Assembly: GCA_003175865.1 (NCBI GenBank)
Contig: PSRF01000267.1
Coordinates: 1-11,473, forward strand
Source of the DNA: Blastocatellia bacterium
Lineage (GTDB): Bacteria; Acidobacteriota; Blastocatellia; Pyrinomonadales; Pyrinomonadaceae
Direction: 5' to 3'
DNA: 11,473 nucleotides
In this document: piece after piece, positions 5,445 through 11,473 of the stretch
Layout of the letters: the number at the start of each line of letters is the position of its first letter
Position numbering within the stretch: position 1 is the stretch's first letter
Notes under the pieces: model-generated
Told to the model about the DNA's origin: nothing
The model's database searches: none
The model's input: only the letters and a program-made list of their open reading frames with translations
Made by a program: the position numbers and the translations under genes

Positions 5445-7871
5445 TCACTCGTACGCCAAGCCTTCGCGGATCGTGAGTCGCGAGGTCTTCCATGCCGGGA
5501 TCAAAGTGGCCGTGGCACTTGCCCCGATTGACACCGCCAGCCAAACCAACAATCCCCACCACTCAAATTTGAAGTTCAGGCCCGCTGTGAAAAGCACCCC
5601 AACAAGAGCGTTGCCTATAAGTTTGCTGAGTGGCCACGCAACGATCGCGGCAATGGTCCAACTCAATAATCCGATTACAAGTCCTTCGCTGACCACAATC
5701 ATTGTGACGGTCTTCGGGGTCGCCCCAATTGCGCGCATCACGGCAAGTTCACGTCGACGTTCGAGGATGTTAAGACTCATAGTTGTCATCAAGCCGAAGA
5801 TACCCACACCAGCAACAATCACAGAAGTGATAATGAGAAACAGATAGATCATGACCATGTGTTGATCGAAGCCATATCTGCTGTCAGCTTTGCTGGCGCC
5901 TCCGCGAGCACGCAAGCCCTCGCTCTCGAGGTTCTTGTCCAAATTTGCCTTCACAATATCAACTGAATCGGCGTCACTCTTCTCAAGTTTGAGACGGAGA
6001 CTGTTGACCATATCTGGATCGCGTTGTGCGAAAAGATTTATCGGCACATACGCAACACCGGGCGAAAGAGCTTCACGTGCGATTCCCACCACATGCCACG
6101 GACTTTCCGTTGGACCAATCCGTAGCGAAACGGTATTTCCAACTTTGAGCTGTGGATATCTTGCTGCCAACGCATTGTTAACCACGATGCTGTCTACGTC
6201 GTTTGCTGATAAACCGCGCCCCTGGATAATCTCAATGCGCAACAACCCGGATGCGGGCGGCAGCGCAATTACTGGAAAGCGATCGCTGTCAACTCCTTCC
6301 CCATGAAGTCCACCGTCATGTTGCTGGGTAGCGTCGGTTTCAATCGACGCCCCAGCGAGTATTGCGCCTTCGGTCGTAAACCAACCTTCCCATTGGACCA
6401 CTCCGGGCGTCTTGTTAATTGCGTTTTGAAGCTTCGCAATCGGCTGGGGACTACTGAAACCTACCGTGAGATCAAAATTCCTGTTACCAAACAGTTGATC
6501 CAACGTATTGATCATCGACGCACGGATATTGAGCGCCGACATGAAAAACAAACCTCCGGCCGCAAGCGTCAACAGAGTCAAGACAAGCCGTGCTCGTCTC
6601 CTAAAACTGTTTCTGATTGCGAGGAGCAAGACCCTAGAGCCACCGCTCATCCTGGAAACAAAACGATCTAGCGCGGTCGAGCCGAACGCAACTTGCGACA
6701 CACCAAAGTCTGACAACGCTTCGCGGACTGAGATCCCTGTCCCTCTCCAAATTGGATACAGTGCGGCGAGTAACGGCGAGACAATGCCGATGAATACGAC
6801 GAGCAGATAAACCCAGACGGGAACCGCGAAGCTATTAATGTCGAAGTTTAGAAACACTGCCATGTAACGACAGAGCAAACGACTACCGAGTATTCCCAGT
6901 GGAACCGCTATAAGTGTTGCGACGACACCGAGCAACAAAGCCTGTGCAAGGTAGACTCTGCAAATCTGCAATCTTGTTCCACCGACGGCTTTCATCATTC
7001 CGACTTGCCGGACCTGAGCCGCCATCGTCGCAGTCAACAAGTTGACGATGAGAATTCCACTGAGGAACAGGACAAACAGACCGAAGCTCGACATCGCAAG
7101 CAACAACACACCCATCAAGTCAGAATGTGGATGTTTTCCGGGTTTAGGAATATCAACTCGTCGCACCTCGTGTCCGTTACGCTCAATCATTCCGCGCACT
7201 TGTGCAGTTACGTCGCGAATGTGCTTTTCGTCAAATCGCTTCTGCGCGACAAGAATGTTTAGCTGATCAAGGTAGGGTGTTTCGCCGAGTTCGGTGAGGG
7301 TTGGGAGCGTAATGTAACCGTAGACCATGTTCTCCATGCGCGCTTGTGCCTGGCCCACGTCGTGAACGCTGCCAGTTACATGAAGAGAATGCTCCCTTCC
7401 ATTGAGAGTTTTGACAACAACCGTGTCGCCGATTCGAGCACGGGCCACTTGCAAAGCGTCACGTTCAATGAGTATTTCACCGGGAGCGGGCGGCCATGCC
7501 CCTGCTTGAGGCTCGAGTTTGCTGACGCGGATATTTCCGTAATCCTTCACGACAAATAACAAAAGCGAGCGCCATTGCATTGGTCCGGTCTTAATCTGAC
7601 CACCAACAACACGACGTGGTTCGGCGTCGCTGACGGCAGGATTCGCGAGCACAGCGTTGACGACATCGTCGTCGATCGGATCCGTACGAAAGACGGCGGA
7701 CGCTGGATTTGTAGCAAGGTAGCCGCGGTCCAATTCACGCGTGAGGATCGCATAAGAGGACATGACAGAAGAAAATGAAGCTACGCCGAGAGCGATCGAC
7801 AGTACAACCAGGGCTGTACGCGTTGCGTCCTCCGAAATATCTCGAATAGCCTTGCGCCACAGCGTCGTCAT
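5445..7871 (-). CDS. ABC transporter permease with two FtsX domains (MacB/LolCE-like)
   Basis: Membrane subunit (808 residues) of an ABC exporter of the MacB/FtsX mechanotransmission type, pairing with the ATPase encoded just upstream. About eight membrane helices are visible: 17-39, 254-278, 305-328, 351-373, 428-448, 673-697, 725-748 and 771-792. Two large extracytoplasmic domains lie between helices 1-2 (about 40-250) and 5-6 (about 449-670). This is the MacB_PCD-FtsX-MacB_PCD-FtsX arrangement. Each FtsX half carries the typical cytoplasmic loop: VRQVGMMKAVGGTRLQI (287-303) and RRRELAVMRAIGATPKTV (705-722), and each half ends in an SVREAL- or TIREGL-type sequence. The ATG overlaps the ATPase stop (ATGA), with GGAG 5 nt upstream inside the ATPase gene, so translation is coupled. 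The substrate cannot be read from sequence: lipoprotein, lipid, peptide or drug export are all possible. No membrane-fusion (MacA-like) gene is present in the window. Confidence 0.92.
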   Translation of the reverse strand: MTTLWRKAIRDISEDATRTALVVLSIALGVASFSSVMSSYAILTRELDRGYLATNPASAVFRTDPIDDDVVNAVLANPAVSDAEPRRVVGGQIKTGPMQWRSLLLFVVKDYGNIRVSKLEPQAGAWPPAPGEILIERDALQVARARIGDTVVVKTLNGREHSLHVTGSVHDVGQAQARMENMVYGYITLPTLTELGETPYLDQLNILVAQKRFDEKHIRDVTAQVRGMIERNGHEVRRVDIPKPGKHPHSDLMGVLLLAMSSFGLFVLFLSGILIVNLLTATMAAQVRQVGMMKAVGGTRLQICRVYLAQALLLGVVATLIAVPLGILGSRLLCRYMAVFLNFDINSFAVPVWVYLLVVFIGIVSPLLAALYPIWRGTGISVREALSDFGVSQVAFGSTALDRFVSRMSGGSRVLLLAIRNSFRRRARLVLTLLTLAAGGLFFMSALNIRASMINTLDQLFGNRNFDLTVGFSSPQPIAKLQNAINKTPGVVQWEGWFTTEGAILAGASIETDATQQHDGGLHGEGVDSDRFPVIALPPASGLLRIEIIQGRGLSANDVDSIVVNNALAARYPQLKVGNTVSLRIGPTESPWHVVGIAREALSPGVAYVPINLFAQRDPDMVNSLRLKLEKSDADSVDIVKANLDKNLESEGLRARGGASKADSRYGFDQHMVMIYLFLIITSVIVAGVGIFGLMTTMSLNILERRRELAVMRAIGATPKTVTMIVVSEGLVIGLLSWTIAAIVAWPLSKLIGNALVGVLFTAGLNFKFEWWGLLVWLAVSIGASATATLIPAWKTSRLTIREGLAYE

Positions 7872-8563
7872 ACAGTCTCCATTGTCAGAATGTTGCTTGC
7901 GTCGAGTAGCGCACCGTCCGCAATCTCGATGGTCCTATCGGCAATCCGAGCGATGCTTGTTTCGTGTGTTGCGATCAAGACAGTCTTTCCTGACGTCTTC
8001 AGGTGTACTAGTAAGTTGAGAATCGCACTGGCAGTGATCGAGTCGAGATTTCCGGTGGGTTCATCAGCAACAACGATGGGTGGATCGTTCGCCAGTGCAC
8101 GGGCGATAGCAACTCGCTGTTGTTCACCTCCCGAGAGCATTGTGGGTAATTTGTCAGCTTGAGTTGCGACTCCTACCTGGTCGAGTAAGTCCATTGCGCG
8201 TTTGCGTCGCGCACTGCCAGGGTAAGGCCGGCAGAAATCCATAGGCAGCATGACGTTTTCCGCGGCGGTCAATGTCGGCAGCAGCTGAAAGAACTGAAAT
8301 ACAAAGCCGACCGTAAGGCCGCGCCACTCAGCCAATTTAGTTTGAGATAGATCTTGAATCGCACTTCCGTTGACAACGACGACACCTGAAGATGGCTGAT
8401 CGATGCCGCCGACGATGTTCAGCAAGGTGGATTTGCCACTGCCTGATTTGCCGACAAGACCGACGAACTCCCCAGCCTTGATGTCGAGATTGACGTTCCG
8501 GAGAGCAAAAAATTGGCCGGCAGGTGTCACGTATGTTTTGGTGATGTGTTGTAATGAGATCAT
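7868..8563 (-). CDS. ABC transporter ATP-binding protein (MacB/LolD family)
   Basis: Cytoplasmic ATPase (231 residues) that powers the downstream FtsX-type permease. All nucleotide-binding motifs are present: Walker A GKSGSGKST (38-46), Q-loop Q90, the LolD/MacB-type segment LLPTLTAAENVMLP (94-107), signature LSGGEQQ (143-149), Walker B IVVADEP with catalytic E168, D-loop NLDS (172-175) and H-loop H200 in IATHE. Length is normal for the stand-alone subunit. It overlaps the permease by ATGA and is divergent from the TetR gene at 8824, which probably controls it. No clear Shine-Dalgarno sequence precedes the ATG, although the start agrees with the family (MISLQHITKTY). Confidence 0.94.
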   Translation of the reverse strand: MISLQHITKTYVTPAGQFFALRNVNLDIKAGEFVGLVGKSGSGKSTLLNIVGGIDQPSSGVVVVNGSAIQDLSQTKLAEWRGLTVGFVFQFFQLLPTLTAAENVMLPMDFCRPYPGSARRKRAMDLLDQVGVATQADKLPTMLSGGEQQRVAIARALANDPPIVVADEPTGNLDSITASAILNLLVHLKTSGKTVLIATHETSIARIADRTIEIADGALLDASNILTMETV

Positions 8564-8798
8564 GTGAATTGATGCTCTAATCCGTCTTGGGATCTACTAT
8601 GCGATGTGAACATTTTCGACGCCTATTGTTAGGGAACCGCGAGCAGTAGCTTGCGGATGCCACACTCAACAATGGGCTAAGTTACGATTGCATCCGGTCG
8701 CTAACGCTCCCGGTTCTCTTACAGGTTGCTCGAATGCGTCAGTCGCGAAATCTAGATTCGACATACGTGAGTGTCCAGTCGGCGGATCGCTAAGTTCT

Positions 8799-8812
8799 GT
8801 GTTCCTGAACAC
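8799..8812. promoter_or_regulatory. Candidate TetR operator palindrome
   Basis: Perfect inverted repeat GTGTTC-CT-GAACAC directly upstream of the tetR ribosome-binding site. TetR-family regulators commonly bind such palindromes and repress their own gene and a divergent exporter gene. Binding here could block transcription or initiation of tetR itself. A single half-site-like TGAACA occurs near the ABC side at 8607-8612, without a clear partner. Confidence 0.5.
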
Positions 8813-8817
8813 GGAGG
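8813..8817 (+). promoter_or_regulatory. Shine-Dalgarno site of tetR
   Basis: GGAGG lies 6 nt before the ATG at 8824. It decides this start over the in-frame ATG codons at residues 10 and 19. It touches the operator candidate, which ends at 8812. Confidence 0.7.
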
Positions 8818-8823
8818 TATCAA

Positions 8824-9438
8824 ATGTCCCGAAACGAAAAGCACGCCACGATGAGACATTTATTTGCGACTCGCAAAATGGATGCGAGAGTGCGTCGCAC
8901 ACGCGATGCGCTGGGTAATGCACTCGTCGAGCTAATGTTGGAAAAACCGTTCGACGACATCACTATTCAGGAAGTACTGGATCGCGCGGGCGTGGGTCGT
9001 TCCACGTTCTATTCGCATTACAGCGACAAAGATGATCTTTTGATGAGTGATGCAGAGGAGTTCTTTGAATCACTTGCGATGGCGCTGTCAGTACATGGTG
9101 ATAAGTCCGATCGTGTTTTTCCCGTTAAAGAGTTCTTCAGTCATGTTGGTGAAATGCGCGATTTTTTTGCGGCACTGGTCACCTCTGGAAAAGTGCATGA
9201 GAACTTGGAATTGGCGCGAGGTCATTTTGCACGCGGCATTGAACGAAGACTGTCAGAATTGCCGCGCGCCCAGTCGATCTCAGTCGGTGATCGTGCTGCA
9301 ATTGCTTTTGCACATGCAGGTTCGTTGTTGTCGCTGTTGACCTGGTGGATCAATCACGGAATGAAGGAGCCAGCAGAGAAGATGGATGAGTTGTTTCACA
9401 ACATGGTGTGGAGCGGTGTTAGCGGAAGTTTGTCATGA
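8824..9438 (+). CDS. TetR/AcrR-family transcriptional regulator
   Basis: Predicted DNA-binding repressor of 204 residues, the only plus-strand gene in the window. The N-terminal TetR domain spans about 20-75: RVRRTRDALGNALVELMLEKPFDDITIQEVLDRAGVGRSTFYSHYSDKDDLL, with the helix-turn-helix at about 47-66. The C-terminal half is helical and ends in the hydrophobic SLLSLLTWWINHGMKEPAEKMDELF, the pattern of the TetR_C_33-type ligand/dimer domain. Its divergent position from the ABC ATPase gene suggests it represses that exporter in response to a substrate-like ligand; this is inference from layout. Residues 1-19 are longer than usual before the TetR domain, but a good GGAGG site supports this start. 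Its stop overlaps the stop of the convergent DUF1697 gene by 6 nt. Confidence 0.92.
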   Translation: MSRNEKHATMRHLFATRKMDARVRRTRDALGNALVELMLEKPFDDITIQEVLDRAGVGRSTFYSHYSDKDDLLMSDAEEFFESLAMALSVHGDKSDRVFPVKEFFSHVGEMRDFFAALVTSGKVHENLELARGHFARGIERRLSELPRAQSISVGDRAAIAFAHAGSLLSLLTWWINHGMKEPAEKMDELFHNMVWSGVSGSLS

Positions 9439-9972
9439 ATACTTCGCTACGATTCTCTGAACCGTGTTCACATTTCTGACAGTGGCTTTCATGCCCAGGC
9501 TCTTTTCCAGCAGCGCTCCGTAGAATTTCGACTCTCCGTTCTTCCTACGATAAAGCCAATAGACCTCGCGTCCATTCAAGTGAAAATCGTCTATCGCCGA
9601 AACAAGCGAGGCCATTCTCTCTTTGACTTGTTTGTTCGGTGAAGTTCCAACAAAGACGATGAACAGAGTATTACCGTCTGTGTTCAGTTCCTTTTCGCTG
9701 AACGCCTTATGAGCAGCAATTTCGGTTAGTTCAGGTATTGACCGTACAAACGTCACGACCTCATAGCCGAGTGATTGCTTGAGATGTTTTTCGATTTTGC
9801 GTTCCAGGCTCTCGATATTTGGGGTCTTGGTGTCGAAGATCACGTTACCGCTGTTGATGAATGTTTCCACGTTGGCGAATTTTAGCTGTTCAAATAATGC
9901 GCGCAGTTGGTCCATCTTGACCACGTGACCACCGACGTTGATTGCGCGAAGAAAGGCGACGTATTTGGCCAT
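9433..9972 (-). CDS. DUF1697 family protein
   Basis: Cytosolic protein of 179 residues, the normal length of DUF1697. The family signature is clear at the N-terminus: YVAFLRAINVGGHVVKMDQLRALFEQLKFANVETFINSGNVIF (about residues 4-46), followed by LERKIEKHLKQSLGYEVVTFVRS and the ending MKATVRNVNTVQRIV. The biochemical function of the family is not known. It reads from the ATG at 9972 without a recognisable Shine-Dalgarno sequence. It converges on tetR, and the two genes share the palindrome TCATGA as their overlapping stop codons. Upstream, 28 nt separate it from the YjbR-like gene on the same strand, so these two could be co-transcribed. Confidence 0.93.
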   Translation of the reverse strand: MAKYVAFLRAINVGGHVVKMDQLRALFEQLKFANVETFINSGNVIFDTKTPNIESLERKIEKHLKQSLGYEVVTFVRSIPELTEIAAHKAFSEKELNTDGNTLFIVFVGTSPNKQVKERMASLVSAIDDFHLNGREVYWLYRRKNGESKFYGALLEKSLGMKATVRNVNTVQRIVAKYS

Positions 9973-10000
9973 TGGGGCTACTCGACCTATTAACGAAGCA

Positions 10001-10402
10001 TCATTTTAACTGAGTGTGTAGCTTCTCGGGTGCGATGAGTTTCCACGCCTCAACGATATGCGCCCGCAGCTCTTTGTCAGACACTCTTGGGAGTTCAATT
10101 CCCACCCAACCAGCTGGCCCGACATACGGTGGCCGATAAAACTTCTTCGAATTCGCTTCGATTAGTGCTGCCTGCACTCCAATCGCAGCGGGAACAGTGA
10201 CCGCGATGTGCCCGTCATTATGATGATTGATAGAGCACATCGCGAAGACACGCTTCTTCACAAAGAACGTTGGTTCACCATGAGATAGTTTTTCCCACGT
10301 TTCCGGCAACGAGAGGCAGATCTTTCTCACTCGCTCAACGTGTTTTTCCGCTGACGCAGGCTTCGGTGCTGGTTGGTGAGTTGGTTTGGATGTTTTTTTC
10401 AT
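10001..10402 (-). CDS. YjbR/MmcQ-like protein (DUF419)
   Basis: Small cytosolic protein of 133 residues from the YjbR/MmcQ family, whose fold resembles CyaY and whose function is not established. Seen in sequence: an N-terminal Lys/Pro/Ala-rich tail (about 1-18), then [34 protein letters not shown] (about 24-57), where LPE..E...G.P.F..... is the usual pattern of the family, then [19 protein letters not shown] (about 85-103) and the C-terminal helix [15 protein letters not shown]. The start ATG gives [10 protein letters not shown]; no good Shine-Dalgarno sequence is seen. It sits between the DUF1697 and VOC genes on the same strand. Confidence 0.88.
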   Translation of the reverse strand: MKKTSKPTHQPAPKPASAEKHVERVRKICLSLPETWEKLSHGEPTFFVKKRVFAMCSINHHNDGHIAVTVPAAIGVQAALIEANSKKFYRPPYVGPAGWVGIELPRVSDKELRAHIVEAWKLIAPEKLHTQLK

Positions 10403-10443
10403 GTCTGAAAAAGTTCCGATGTACTACATAGGCGCTCAATGAC

Positions 10444-10464
10444 GATCGGCAATCGGCAATCGCT
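10444..10464. repeat. Heptanucleotide repeat, GCAATC family, after the VOC gene
   Basis: Three 7-bp units on the + strand: GATCGGC, AATCGGC, AATCGCT. The last unit overlaps the VOC stop codon, and on the coding strand GATTGCC begins 1 nt after TAG. The remaining gap to the YjbR-like gene (10403-10443) shows nothing recognisable. Confidence 0.75.
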
Positions 10465-10840
10465 ATGCCTTCTTCCTTGTTGCCAGCGCAAGCGTGTTCT
10501 CAGAAGGATCCTGGAAGAAGGCCATCCACTCTTCCTCTCCTGCGTCGCCGAATGTGCCTGTCTCATCGCGAAAGATGAGATGTGGCCCCTGAATAAACTT
10601 CACGCCACGTTCCAGCAATTCAGCGTGAGCGGCTTCGATATCATCGACACGGAAATAGAGCGTCACTTTTGGACCGGTCTTTTCAAGTAAGAGACGGGTG
10701 CCAGAGAAATCGAAGAATGCAAGGCCGGGTGGATCAAACTTAGCGATAAACGTGGCCCCGAGCTTGTCGCGATAGAATTCGATTGCATCATCGAGCTCTC
10801 GCGCGTACACGGCAAGCTGATGAATTCTATTAAGCCGCAT
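10463..10840 (-). CDS. VOC superfamily (glyoxalase/bleomycin-resistance fold) protein
   Basis: Predicted 125-residue cytosolic protein made of two βαβββ modules. Module 1 is RIHQLAVYARELDDAIEFYRDKLGATFIAKFDPPGLAFFDFSGTRLLLE (about 5-53); module 2 is VTLYFRVDDIEAAHAELLERGVKF through EEWMAFFQDPSENTLALA (about 59-120). H7 and E53 match two of the four usual metal-ligand positions. The equivalent second-module positions appear to be Y62 and A118, so a classic metal site may be absent or completed by a partner; this is inference. The substrate is unknown; the family includes lyases, dioxygenases and drug-binding proteins. The frame is open to 10906, but I chose the ATG at 10840 because GGAG lies 8 nt upstream and because the extra 22 residues translate part of a palindromic element. 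Confidence 0.88.
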   Translation of the reverse strand: MRLNRIHQLAVYARELDDAIEFYRDKLGATFIAKFDPPGLAFFDFSGTRLLLEKTGPKVTLYFRVDDIEAAHAELLERGVKFIQGPHLIFRDETGTFGDAGEEEWMAFFQDPSENTLALATRKKA

Positions 10841-10861
10841 CAGTGTGACTCCTCTGATTTG

Positions 10862-10957
10862 ATGTCCGATAAGCTTTACTTTGTCGTCAACTCCAGCAAT
10901 ATCCAACTGAGGTTTTGTGAGTTCAATCTCAACGACAAGCTAAAGCTTATCGGACAT
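10862..10957. repeat. 96-bp palindromic element between VOC and GNAT genes
   Basis: Two 26-nt arms are inverted copies of each other: 10862-10887 and 10932-10957. Both begin with the same 17 bases, ATGTCCGATAAGCTTTA, and after two mismatches share TTGTCGT. The arms flank 44 nt, in which AACTC (10889-10893) and GAGTT (10919-10923) extend the pairing. The right arm overlaps the 3' end of the GNAT gene and contains its stop codon. It could fold as a large hairpin in the transcript and act as a terminator or RNA-stabilising end, but there is no U-run after the stem. Confidence 0.75.
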
Positions 10958-11464
10958 ATTTTGGATGGGCGTGAACAATTTCACTGGCCCGTTAGTCTCA
11001 TCAAGCATTCGCTCAAATCTCAATCCCAGCTTTTCGAGTAACCGGGCTGATGTCTCGTTCGTCGGTTCCGTAATAGCTACCACACGATTGATTTTCAATG
11101 TTTCGGTCGCATATCGCATTACGCCCGTTGCTGCCTCAAGCGCGTATCCATGCTTCCAAAACTGAGGCAGCAGTGCAAACCCGATATCGGGGTCAGGTAA
11201 GTAATCGCGTTTTACCAGACCACAGATTCCGACAGGCATCAACGAGTGTTTCAACTGCATCAGGTACAGCCCGTAACTATTCTTTTCATAACTCGCGACT
11301 GGCCCAGTTAGAAGATACTGACGCGCGTCGTCGAGTGTGCGTACACCCTTGTCACCGATGTATCGCAGAAACGAAGGTTCATTCAACAAGCGGACGACAA
11401 ACTCAAGGTCTTTGTCCGGATCCAGGTGACGCAGCACGAGGCGATCTGTTTCGAGAACAATCAT
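10940..11464 (-). CDS. GNAT-family N-acetyltransferase (RimJ/RimL-like, Acetyltransf_3)
   Basis: Predicted acetyl-CoA-dependent N-acetyltransferase of 174 residues; the acceptor (protein N-terminus, amino acid or antibiotic) is unknown. The N-terminus ETDRLVLRHLDPDKDLEFVVRLLNEP (about 5-30) is typical of the Acetyltransf_3 group. The acetyl-CoA-binding region is DIGFALLPQFWKHGYALEAATGVMRYA (93-119), with the pyrophosphate loop at QFWKHGYA. It is followed by NRVVAITEPTNETSARLLEKLGLRFE (126-151), where N136 and the SARLLEKLGL helix are characteristic. The ATG at 11464 leaves only 9 bases before the window edge, so the upstream control region is unseen. The last five residues (MSDKL) and the TAG stop are encoded by the palindromic element, so the ancestral C-terminus was probably different. 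Confidence 0.9.
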   Translation of the reverse strand: MIVLETDRLVLRHLDPDKDLEFVVRLLNEPSFLRYIGDKGVRTLDDARQYLLTGPVASYEKNSYGLYLMQLKHSLMPVGICGLVKRDYLPDPDIGFALLPQFWKHGYALEAATGVMRYATETLKINRVVAITEPTNETSARLLEKLGLRFERMLDETNGPVKLFTPIQNMSDKL

Positions 11465-11473
11465 GAGAAGAAA

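Larger units (their letters stand above)
8564..8823. promoter_or_regulatory. Divergent control region between ABC ATPase and tetR
   Basis: This 260-bp gap separates two divergently transcribed genes and must hold the promoters of both. It contains three inverted repeats: an imperfect one at 8637-8656 (CCGCGAGC-AGTA-GCTTGCGG), one with a one-base bulge at 8746-8760 (CGAAATCTAGATTCG), and the perfect one at 8799-8812 listed separately. I could not identify convincing -35/-10 pairs on either strand. No coding gene is supported inside it; open frames at 8666-8923 and 8688-8918 look like chance. Confidence 0.55.

Noticed and set aside
5383..5847. 154-residue plus-strand open frame at the end of the permease gene
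   Set aside because: It is the antisense shadow of the well-supported permease gene; the same applies to the plus-strand frames at 5890-6306, 6303-6671 and 1607-2306.
5445..8563. Complete MacAB-TolC-type tripartite efflux system
   Set aside because: Only the ATPase and the permease are present; no membrane-fusion protein or outer-membrane factor is encoded in the window.

Overview
The window carries ten complete protein genes and one partial gene. All but one are on the minus strand, so transcription runs mostly right to left. Base composition is moderate. A secreted VWA protein of the 'VWFA-related, Acidobacterial' type, a double FtsX-domain ABC permease and intergenic spaces filled with short-period repeats together suggest Acidobacteriota, perhaps a Blastocatellia-like lineage. 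That assignment is inference from gene content, not from a marker gene.

Layout along the + coordinates: (1) 1-3087 is a housekeeping operon read leftwards: xseA (exonuclease VII large subunit), a single-pass membrane protein resembling DUF2939, xseB (small subunit) and ispA (type II farnesyl-diphosphate synthase, cut by the window edge). The last three genes are packed with a 6-nt gap and then an 11-nt overlap. (2) 3302-5023 is a secreted DUF4097-like plus VWA protein. (3) 5048-5444 has no gene; it holds an inverted pair of two-hairpin repeat modules. (4) 5445-8563 is an ABC exporter, ATPase and permease with an ATGA stop/start overlap. It is divergent from a TetR-family repressor (8824-9438), and the 260-bp gap contains a good palindromic operator candidate. 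(5) 9433-11464 holds four small minus-strand genes: DUF1697, a YjbR/MmcQ-like protein, a VOC (glyoxalase fold) protein and a GNAT acetyltransferase.

I see no CRISPR array, tRNA, rRNA, phage gene or transposase, and no obvious new multi-gene defence or biosynthetic system. The unusual content is intergenic. Heptanucleotide repeats of the form GATTGCC/GATTGCT start 1-9 nt after the stop codon of four different genes. A REPIN-like inverted duplication lies upstream of the VWA gene. A 96-bp palindrome supplies the last codons and the stop of the GNAT gene. These elements also create false N-terminal extensions (xseA, the DUF2939-like gene and the VOC gene), so I chose later starts for those three.
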